Source: Pithys albifrons albifrons (lineage: Eukaryota; Chordata; Aves; Passeriformes; Thamnophilidae). Taken from it: a stretch of DNA of 64,000 nucleotides. The position numbers were made by a program, and so were the translations under genes. Shown piece after piece: positions 56,561 through 64,000 of the stretch; the stretch's first letter is position 1; each line of letters begins with the position of its first letter. The DNA lies in assembly GCF_047495875.1 (NCBI RefSeq), contig NC_092474.1:11749655-11813654 (forward strand), given 5' to 3'. The notes below the pieces were generated by a model. The model was not told the DNA's origin. It did not search any database and saw only the letters and a program-made list of their open reading frames with translations.

Positions 56561-58189
56561 GCTGCAGCCCCATGCTGGGAATGGTGGCTGTGGCATCACC
56601 TCAGCCCCGTGCACAGGGAAAGGCAGGTGGGAGATGCCAAGGGGAATTCCTCACCTGGAGGAAGGTTGGGAAGCACAGGCCAGCAGCAAAGCGTGGCTGT
56701 CCAAGCACACCTTGCCACAGACAGGGTTTTTTTGGAGGTCTCCTGTTCCTCTGGCACAACTGAGAAGGTAGAACCCGCCCCATATGCCACCTCTCAGTCC
56801 CCATCCCCTCCAGCAGAGGGGCAGCAGGATCAGTGCCTGGCAAATACATGGGCTCCAAGTGATTCCCTGCAGACCCTGTGTAAGAAATTGGTGCTTGGTC
56901 CCCTCTCCTTATGCCACTATGATGTGGGGGGCCCTCACAATCACAAACTACCTCAATATCCACCTTCTCACACACAGCTGATTCAGCAGGACCCAACAGC
57001 TCTGCTGCAGAGAGAGAAGCAACTCGGATCCATCTCCTGATTTCCCACAGAGAAATGAAGGGATTTCTGCTCTAGAGCTGAGAGACAAATGCATAAATAT
57101 GTTTTCTTTGCAAGGCACCCACTTCCTTCCTCCTCCCCACCCTGTACCACCTTCCACCCCAGCCCACCACATCCCTACGTCAATCACCAGTTCTCCAGGA
57201 TACTGCACGATGCTCTTCAAGCACCAACTAGCCCAAACCTGGGCTCCTTTCCTAAATATTCATGAGCAAAAGAGATGGAGCAAAAGGCACACACAGCTGG
57301 GCAGCAAACAGGGCTGCAGCTGTGATAGAAGGGGAGATGTTACAGGAGAAAAGGGGAAAACGGGAGGAATTGCAGGGAGGACACATTGCCAAGGGGGTCA
57401 GAGGGTGGGGGAAGGCCTGGATGAACTGAGAGGCACCAACTGGCTGAGGCTGCTGCTGGTGAAGGGTGATGGAATAGGATTGGCCCCATCTGCTCCCTGT
57501 GTCCTGCTGTCCCTCCTCCCGGCACTTTCTGGTAGGCATGTGCTCCTGACAGGCTGCAGAGCTATTGATGCCATTTGCCTCTGCCCTGGAGGCCTTTTGG
57601 TGATGGAAGATGCTTGCATTAACACAAGGGGAAGTAGCAAATGTCTGGAGATAAAAAAATATTTAAAAACAAAATAAAAATATCAGGCAAGTTTGGGAGG
57701 TGGATTCTACTGTCACTGTGCTGCTCTGGTGTGGAAAGGGTTAACCACAAGTTTACTTTGGGAAATGGACATCTGGAAATGAGACATCAAGAGCAGAAGA
57801 GCTTCAGTCAAGCAGCCCATGAGAGGAGTGATGCTGTGAAGCTGCTCTGCTCGGTCACCGACTGTCCCAGCCATCCCGGTGTCTGGCAATGCCTCCCTCC
57901 CTGCCAGCTTCATTCCTGCACTGCCCCTCACCACAGCCACGGCTGTGAGGAGCCAGACAGAGGGGGAAGGTACCTGTTCATCCTCTGGAACCGTCACAGA
58001 CAACAAGGAGCAAAAGTTTGGTGGGAGGTCACAGGATTTGGTGCTTCAGAGGTAGTTCAGGGGGATGCAGATGCTGTCAGTCACTGGATCCAGTGGCAGC
58101 TCCTGGTTCTGTGCTTTGATCAAAGCCTTCCTGGAAGCAGAGCTGGGACCTCTCACCTCTGCAAGGGTGATTGGCAGATTTGGGGCTCA
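56561..58189. other. Non-coding DNA
   Basis: No recognised repeat, island or exon. 57650-57685 is A-rich (AAAATATTTAAAAAC). Confidence 0.5.
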
Positions 58190-58510
58190 GAAATTATGGA
58201 ATGGTTTGGGTTGGAAGGGACCTTAGAGCTCATATTGTTCCACCCCATGCCATGGCCAGGGACACCTTCCACTATCCCAGGTTGCTCCAAGCCCTGTCCA
58301 ACCTGGCCTTGAACACTTCTAGGGATGGAGCAGCCACAGCTTCTCTGGGCAGCTTGTGCCAGGGCCTCCTCACCCTCACAGGGAAGAATTTCTTCCCAAT
58401 ATCCCATCTAATCCTGCCCTCTGTCAGTTTAAGGCTATTCCCCCTTGTCCTGTCTCTTCATGCCCTTATAAACAGTTCCTCTCCAGACTTCTCCAGTGAT
58501 GCCAGGAAAG
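58190..58510 (-). mobile_element. CR1 LINE 3' portion
   Basis: AATGGTTTGGGTTGGAAGGG, CATGCCATGGCCAGGGACAC, CCAGGTTGCTCCAAGCCCTG, GAGCAGCCACAGCTTCTCTG, ATTTCTTCCCAATATCCCAT, CCTGCCCTCTGTCAGTTTAA and CCCCCTTGTCCTGTCTCTTC run in unbroken CR1 order. One of the better preserved copies. Confidence 0.9.
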
Positions 58511-58959
58511 TCCATGTATAACACACCACACCAGTGTAACAGCATCAGCCTTCAACTACTGTGACCTTTCCAAGGATTAGGTTTTCCTAAGGCCATCACT
58601 TTCAGTATCTCCTCTTCTCAAAGCCAAGAGGTTGACGATAAAACCCTTGGCACTGACCTCCCCAGTTCCCTGCATAGTTGTTTTCCCAGTGGGAAAGCCC
58701 TTTGCACAGCCAGCCCAGCCTCAGCAAATGCTTCAGACATCAAATGAGGTGCAAACACAGCTTTTCCCCCACAAGACTCATGTTGCAGGTGAGGAAAGAG
58801 AGGAGCAGCTGGTGTCAGGGAGGTGACAAGACCTGCCTCTCCCTGTCCTTGTCCCCAACCCCAGGTGCCTTTCCCATGGAGGGATGCACCAGCCATGGGT
58901 GGGTATTTCAAATAGCAAACCAAAGAGCTAAATGGAAATAAAGACATGGTCCCAGGAGT

Positions 58960-59060
58960 GCTGGAGTGGCTTCTGTCACACTCCTGCTGGAACATTAATA
59001 TTTGCCAAAAATAATTTGTCTTTAATCAGGCACAGCAGTATATTTAGTTTTATGTCCATT
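58960..59060. promoter_or_regulatory. Short AT-rich island
   Basis: GGAACATTAATATTTGCC, AAAAATAATTTGTCTTTAAT and CAGTATATTTAGTTTTATG in repeat-free DNA. Confidence 0.3.
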
Positions 59061-59364
59061 CTGTGTCTGTCTTTATTACCTTGGGGCACTTCTCTCCACT
59101 AAGGAAGGGACTGGAAGGGTCTCTCCAGGTCCATGAGCTCCTGTCCATCACATCCTCACCATTAGGAAGGCTGGGGGCTGGGGGGAGCCCTGGGAATGCC
59201 AGTTGTGATGTTCCACTGCAATCTGATACCAGGACTCCAAGGGAAATGAGGCAGGAGCTGGGTCAGAAATCCAGCAATTCAGGTGTTTGCATGAAGGAGG
59301 TGGAACGTTGCAGAAGGATCTGCCTAAAGCATCCTAGGAATGCTGTGTCAGTGCAGAGCATGGC

Positions 59365-59581
59365 ATGGTTTAGATTAGATAAAAGAAGAAGATTTTTATA
59401 CTGGTGGTACTGGTGCAGGTTGCTCAGAGAGGTCGTGGATGGCCCATCCCTGGAAGTGTTCAAGACCAGGTTAGATGGGGCTTGGAGCAACCTGGTCTAG
59501 TAGAAGGTGCCTGATGGTGAAGGGGCTGGAGATGATCTCTAAGGTCCTTTCCAACCTAAACCATTCTGTGATTCTATGATC
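59365..59581 (+). mobile_element. CR1 LINE 3' end with tail
   Basis: TGGTTTAGATTAGATAAAAG, GGTGCAGGTTGCTCAGAGAG, CCATCCCTGGAAGTGTTCAA, GGAGCAACCTGGTCTAGTAG, and CCATTCTGTGATTCTATGAT at the end. About 40 bp upstream of the 'gcacaggttg' block is shortened. Confidence 0.88.
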
Positions 59582-61026
59582 ACTGAGCTTAGACATCACC
59601 AGTGTAGTCCCCAACAGGAGGAGAATGGTCTGAGCATCCTTTCCCCTGCCATCCCCCTGGATCCAATCCCTTGGGCTGAGCACTGAGACCAGAAGCAGGT
59701 CACCCTTTCCTGCCTGTCCTGATGCTTCTGCTCCTGGCACTGACTGAGGTGCTTCAAGATCCTCATTTTGCAGCCAGTTCCTATTAAGACATCCTCCCTG
59801 TACCTCCCCAGGTCCCAGAAGCCTCTCAGGGCTGGACATCAGCCCAGCCCATTGCAGAGCCCTGCACATCCCCACCTGGGGGATGCAGGAGGACAGCCTG
59901 CCTGCCAGGCTCCCACTGCCAGCTACCCTGCCACAAACCCATCAATCCAGTGCTCATTTGCAGAGCAACATGTTTGTCCATCCTCAGCAGGCTCAGATCA
60001 GCCTTCAAAGCCAGAAGAGCCTCTGTGAGTGAAGGGCCAGTGCTGAGTTTGCCCACACCACAGCGATGACTCCTTTGTGACCACCTTCACTGTTGGGTTT
60101 GGGGATATGCAGCAGCCCTGACTCAGCATGCACAGGGTGACAGGGGTGTGTAGAGCTGCAGGACACCTTCCCAGCTGATGACAAGTCCATTCCTGTAATG
60201 GCTTTGCACTTCCAGCTTGTGCCAATTAACGAGGTGTCATCGACAGCACCACAGCGGGGCCCTGAGCCGGCCCCGCACAGCACCTCCTACCCCCTTCCCT
60301 CCCAGCATCAGACCTCACCCCCTGCAAAGCCCAGCCAGCCCCTCTGCCCAAGCAGGGGGTGCACAAATCCTAGAGGACGGGCTGGAGGAGCAAAATCCAG
60401 CCCCACAGACCCCCAGTGCCAACCCTCTGGCTCTGCTGCCACGCACAAGAAGAGGTGCCCCAAAGCTGAGCACAGCACCTATTAATTAAAATGGTGTTCC
60501 AATGCCATGAGGAACAGCCTTGCTTCACCCCTTGGCACACTTGGAAGCAAGAAGGGACCTTGCCCAGGGAGCTTCCAGTCTCCAAGCCCCATTCCACTTG
60601 CAAAGGCAGAGCTATGAAAGGGAAGGGCTCCAGCTGATTGTGTTTCCTGTGGTCCTGCTCTGCCCCACCTGCATCTCTTGAGCTGTGCTGGCTCTGTGGC
60701 CTTACAAAGGGACAGGCCCACTGACTTTGCTGCTGGCAAAGCTGCCAGCTTGCTCAGGTAGTTTGGGAAGCAGCCCAAACACCACACTGCAGTGCTGCTC
60801 CTTGAAGGAATACCTCACTGCCACTCTGACTATAACATCTTCCAAATGAGCCAGTGGGCACACCAACTCAGTGCAACACCACAGATGTTCATCAGTGATT
60901 TTAAGGTCATGGTGAGACCCACCAAAACCACACAGAGGTGTCAAGGAGCATGGTCCAGCCCCTGAGCCCAGCCCTGCACATCCTTCATCCCGACTAATGT
61001 TACCAAGACACCTGCACAGTCAGTAC
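59582..61026. other. Non-coding DNA with a minus-strand frame
   Basis: A minus-strand frame at 60702-60944 has a mixed, non-repetitive product, but I found no acceptable acceptor for it. 60230-60290 retains some CpG (CACAGCGGGGCCCTGAGCCGG). Confidence 0.4.
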
Positions 61027-61090
61027 CTGGATCACACCGCAAGGTTTCTCCTCCCACTCAGTTCATCCCATGGACATTCGGAGAGTCCAT
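61027..61090 (-). other. Splice-bounded 64-nt segment, possible exon
   Basis: On the minus strand a strong acceptor-like sequence (GTCTTTCCCCTCAG) ends just before 61090, and a donor-like sequence (GATCCAG then GTACTG) follows 61027. If this is joined to the phase-2 end of the candidate exon at 62005-62198, the frame runs nine codons and reaches TGA at 61065-61063. It would therefore be a terminal coding exon, an untranslated or non-coding-RNA exon, or a chance match. It lies just left of a CR1 fragment (61138-61252), which is also a possible source of cryptic splice sites nearby. Confidence 0.18.
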
Positions 61091-61137
61091 CTGAGGGGAA
61101 AGACCATCAGAAGATGATGAGAAGCTCAGAATTGCAA

Positions 61138-61252
61138 GACGAGGCCAGGTTGGATGGGGCTTAGAGCAACTTGGTCTAGTGGAAGGTGGTCACGGGCAGG
61201 GTGTTGGAACAAGATAAGCTTCAAGATCCCTTCTAACATTCTATGATTTTAA
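61138..61252 (+). mobile_element. CR1 3'-end fragment
   Basis: CCAGGTTGGATGGGGCTTAG, GCAACTTGGTCTAGTGGAAG, GTTGGAACAAGATAAGCTTC and ATCCCTTCTAACATTCTATG. The tail is reduced to one unit. Confidence 0.82.
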
Positions 61253-61379
61253 GACCCACACTCCTCGATTGAATTCTTTCCCCCAAACCAACAGGCATCT
61301 GTAGCTGAATGCACAAGGTGGTCACAACCAAGAAACAAAACTCAGAATATTCATGACCAAAGCACACACTTAAAGCAGT

Positions 61380-61560
61380 CAGGAAAGGTTTGTTGAATAC
61401 ATTCAAATAATTAATACATATGAGAACATTGCAATTCCCCTCTTTGCTGGTCCACAAACAGAAAGAAGCTAAATTCATTAGATTAATATTTGTTGAGACT
61501 TATTAGTTTAGCTCTAATTTCATGATCAGTTGGCATTTTTGGGGAGTTGAAAAGCAAGCT
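61380..61560. promoter_or_regulatory. AT-rich island
   Basis: CAAATAATTAATACATATG, CTAAATTCATTAGATTAATA, GACTTATTAGTTTAGCTC and CTAATTTCATGATCAG. It lies between the CR1 copy at 61138-61252 and the candidate exon. A POU octamer ATGCAAAT follows at 61740-61747. Confidence 0.32.
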
Positions 61561-62004
61561 GTAAAGGTTCATTGAATCTAAACCATGGCACTAAAGAGCA
61601 AGAAATTTTAAATTTTCCAAGAAGAAATCCTGTGTCCAGTTTCTGGTTTGCTTCTAACACCTTTCTCCCACCAACTGGGAAATTAGGCATTTTTATTCCT
61701 CACTCAGTCTGTGGCCTGGGCCCAGGATTTTGAATATTAATGCAAATAAAGAGCTTCTCCAGATGCCCACCCTTCCCAAAATGGGCTTGCCTTCTGGCTC
61801 TGATGGTGGCCACCTCCCCACACTGCTCATGAGACCTCAGAAGAATGTCCAGACACTTTAAAGTCATTTAACTGAACTGGATGAAGACAACTGGGATAAC
61901 TGGAGTAGTGTCATCAGTCCAGAACCAGAGTCACCCCAACTCCTTTGTGCTGCAGCAAAGCAGAGACCTCACACCCAAGCTGAGGCTTCCCTGCATTCCA
62001 TTAC

Positions 62005-62198
62005 CTGGAGACCTGGTTCAATAAAGCCAGCAAGTGTGGGTTTGGCATGACAGGAACATAAACCACGGCTGCTGACCCCGTCTCCATCTCTGTCACTCCA
62101 TGCATGAAGTCCCCCAAGCCCCCAGAGCCAGAAAAATATATTTCATCACAAGGAAGGCTTTGTACAGCAAAAAGGGCTTCACTGTGTGCATCACGGAT
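62005..62198 (-). CDS. Candidate internal coding exon of an unrecognised gene
   Basis: Read on the minus strand, a pyrimidine-rich acceptor (TTTCTTGCTCTTTCCAG) precedes 62198, and a good donor (CTCCAG then GTAATG) follows 62005. The 194 nt between them are open in one frame: 64 codons plus two bases, so the exon starts in phase 0 and ends in phase 2. The other two frames contain stops. The peptide begins IRDAHSEALF, has a glycine-rich centre (FSGSGGLGDF) and ends ALLNQVS. It is of mixed composition and not low-complexity, unlike nearly every other long frame in the window. I do not recognise the family and assign no function. A CpG-dense patch with an RFX X-box and a TATA-like element lies 0.4-0.7 kb upstream in the direction of transcription. 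I could not identify a convincing first exon or a frame-compatible next exon. It could instead be a chance frame between cryptic splice sites, or a remnant of a lost gene. Confidence 0.42.
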
Positions 62199-62834
62199 CT
62201 GGAAAGAGCAAGAAATACTCAGAGTAAGGTTGTCCAGCAAAATTCCTGCCCCCAAACAGCTCCTTTGAACATGCTGGAGAGCTTGCCCAGCGTGGTCCGG
62301 AGGTGGTGGGGAGAACCTGGACACATCCCCAAAGGCAAGCTGGGAAGGGCACTCCTCTTAGGGGTAATGTCATGCTTCATTCTCTGCTCCTTAAGGAAAC
62401 TTTTAGGGAGGCAGAATTGATTCTGAAGTGTTACTATCTTAATTAGAGCACTGAAAAAGCCAAGGGCCGGGTTCTCAGCTGTTGGAAGCCATGCGAGAGT
62501 TTTGGTGGCTTTGCACCAGCTGGGAGAAAACCAAAGCTCAGGTGATGCTGCTGAGACTCCAGGGACATTCCCAGGGCTCCGATGCACCGTCGTCCTCCCG
62601 CGACGTGTTTGCTTTGGCTACAAGCTGCCTCTTCTCCCGGCTGGAGAGGTCGGCACTGCCCCCGCGGAGGGAGGGCAGGATGAGTCCCGCGGGTGACCCC
62701 TCGGCGCGGTCCCTGCGCTGCCCCGGGGCCGATGCGCGCCCAGGCAGCTGCTGGGGGCTGACCCCCGCGGGTCCCCGCGCTGACAAAAGGCCTATCTTCT
62801 CTCCGCCTAAATGATTTAAATTCTAATCAAACAT

Positions 62835-62842
62835 CATTTATA
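62835..62842 (-). promoter_or_regulatory. TATA-like element TATAAATG
   Basis: On the minus strand the sequence GCTATAAATG lies between the X-box at 62887 and the CpG block below 62790. The spacing suits a core promoter with initiation near 62805. The flanking sequence is AT-rich, so a chance match is possible. Confidence 0.25.
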
Positions 62843-62886
62843 GCACATCTCGGAGCCGTCTCCCGGGAGCTGGTCCCACGTGAGCC

Positions 62887-62900
62887 GTTGCCAGGGCAAC
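62887..62900. promoter_or_regulatory. RFX X-box palindrome
   Basis: The 14-mer GTTGCCAGGGCAAC is a full match to the RFX consensus GTNRCC, short spacer, RGYAAC, with both half-sites present. RFX factors bind such X-boxes in promoters of ciliary genes and other targets. That is established for the motif; its use here is inference. Confidence 0.5.
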
Positions 62901-62961
62901 CGGGGGGTCTCATTTCAGAAATGTCAGATTGCATTATTGTCTTCACACTTCTCTGATAACC

Positions 62962-64000
62962 CGGTGTCTCTCCCTCTCCTGCCACCCCGCACACCCCCCC
63001 AGCAGCCAACCCCCACTCTCCTCACCGCCCCGATCCCTGGAGGAAATCACCGGCTCCGTTTCATTCCTCGCCCTGCCGGCACCACCCTCCCAGCGCAGGG
63101 TCCCCGTTGAGCTCTGCTGCCTGCTCCGTGTCCTGTTATTTTGGATGGAAAGGAAGAGAAGGGCTGGGATGGGGTTGACCACGCTGGGATGGAGGGGGAG
63201 ATGCTCACCTCATCCCCCCCTGCATTCCCTGCCATGCCATGGGGCTGCACAGGGCTACTCACTGGCTCCCAGAAATTAAGGGGAGAAGGGTAGAGGAGGC
63301 TCAGAGCGACATTTCTGTCTGCCCAGGTGAGCTCCACTGTCCTGCAGCCTTTCCAGGGGACCTTCCCTCCCCAGGGCATCTCTCAGCATGCCTAAAGCAG
63401 GTGGTTCTGCAGGATCCAGCACCACAGGAGGATACTGCAGCTCCTCCTGCCAGGGTTTCATCTCTGCCCCGTGGCAGGGTGAGCACTGGGGCCCAACTAC
63501 GTAGGGGACCCACCCAGGAAAGGGAGTCACCCAGGATAGGGACCCACAGACACCTTCTGGAGCGTGGCTGCTTCTCTGCTTCACAGCCTTCCCTTGGAAA
63601 TAGGTGTCCTCTTCTAGTGGAAGGTGTCCCTGTCCATGGCAGGGGTGTTGGAACAAGGTGGTCTTTAAGGCCACTTCCAACACAAACTATTCCATGATTC
63701 TTGGAGAGGCTCACCTTGATGGTGGCAGCTCAAGCCCTATGCTGCAAGATCTGCCCAGGGGTCTACTGGAGGAAAACAAGCCACACATGGAGGAAGACAC
63801 CTTTGTACAGGGAAATGTCTGGCCTTGGGAATCTTACAACTTTCCCCCAGTTAGGCTGGCTCATGGCTGGATCTCCAGTCCCACAGATAAGTGGTAAGTC
63901 TGGCCAAGATCTCCCAACCAGCCCCGCCTTCAGCAAAGCTACAGAGCCCAAAGTGACCCTCTTTATTCACTGCTGCCATGTAAATAACACTCAAGAGTCA
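62962..64000. other. Non-coding DNA at the window end
   Basis: 63000-63110 retains CpG (CACCGCCCCGATCCC, ACCGGCTCCG, CCTCGCCCTGCCGGC), possibly continuing the CpG-dense patch at 62.6-62.9 kb. Beyond it, apart from the CR1 end at 63612-63703, nothing is recognised. Confidence 0.45.
63612..63703 (+). mobile_element. CR1 3'-end fragment
   Basis: TCTAGTGGAAGGTGTCCCTG, TCCATGGCAGGGGTGTTGGA, GGTCTTTAAGGCCACTTCCA and CTATTCCATGATTCTT. Only the last ~90 bp of the element is present. Confidence 0.82.

Larger units (their letters stand above)
62580..62930 (-). promoter_or_regulatory. CpG-dense patch, candidate promoter or enhancer
   Basis: 62590-62790 is very rich in CpG (repeated CCGCGG-type words) and passes into an AT-rich stretch at 62800-62845, then an RFX X-box at 62887. 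On the minus strand the order is X-box, about 45 bp, TATAAATG, about 35 bp, CpG block. This orientation fits a promoter for a minus-strand transcript that could include the candidate exon at 62198-62005. No initiator or convincing first-exon donor was found, so an enhancer is equally possible. Confidence 0.4.

Noticed and set aside
56808..56824. CCAGCAGAGGGGCAGC, near a CTCF core
   Set aside because: There is an extra G relative to the core, so it does not fit the consensus without a gap.
60702..60944. Minus-strand frame with a protein-like product
   Set aside because: No plausible acceptor and only weak donor-like words. Not enough for an exon call.

Overview
This window looks like non-coding DNA from a bird. 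The evidence is a set of about sixteen decayed fragments of CR1, the LINE family that dominates avian and reptilian genomes. Several keep the diagnostic 3' end (a conserved block ending in the ATTCTATG-type octamer tail). The rest is moderately GC-rich single-copy DNA with CpG-dense patches. There is no sign of bacterial gene packing. Most long open frames are stop-poor by composition (GC-rich DNA or low-complexity repeats) and are not genes. The species cannot be fixed from sequence alone; a songbird or other neoavian is my guess.

Only one segment looks like protein-coding sequence: a splice-bounded 194-nt candidate exon on the minus strand at 62005-62198. I do not recognise the protein. A CpG-dense patch lies upstream of it for a minus-strand gene, at about 62.58-62.93 kb, and carries a perfect RFX X-box palindrome and a TATA-like element. 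A second splice-bounded 64-nt segment lies downstream at 61027-61090, but it hits a stop if joined in frame.

Layout. 0-13 kb is mostly single-copy DNA with AT-rich, homeodomain-motif-rich islands, a 390-bp polypurine tract at 8.86-9.25 kb, and a TATA-like box at 11.26 kb. 13-26 kb holds CR1 copies, CpG patches and a 9-bp GCCGGGATA array. 26-38 kb has few recognisable repeats and several candidate regulatory islands. 39.0-39.8 kb is an 800-bp polypyrimidine tract built from three successive hexamer arrays. 41.47 kb is a (TA)26 run and 42.27-42.49 kb an 8/16-bp minisatellite. 42.75-43.3 kb is a GATA-motif cluster, followed by a CCCCAT hexamer array. 49-51 kb holds an 18-bp minisatellite, a MEF2/TATA element in a CpG patch, and a strongly AT-rich island. 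53.0-53.85 kb is a 12-bp minisatellite flanked by a duplicated ~110-bp segment. 56.33-56.55 kb is a promoter-like CpG patch with a perfect inverted repeat abutting a TATA box. 58-64 kb holds more CR1 copies and the candidate exon.

The alternation of AT-rich islands dense in TAAT cores with CpG-rich patches every few kilobases is what I would expect of the regulatory domain (desert or long introns) of a developmental gene. That reading is inference: no alignment was possible, and every 'candidate regulatory island' below rests on composition and motif content only. I found no convincing evidence of a new biological system here.
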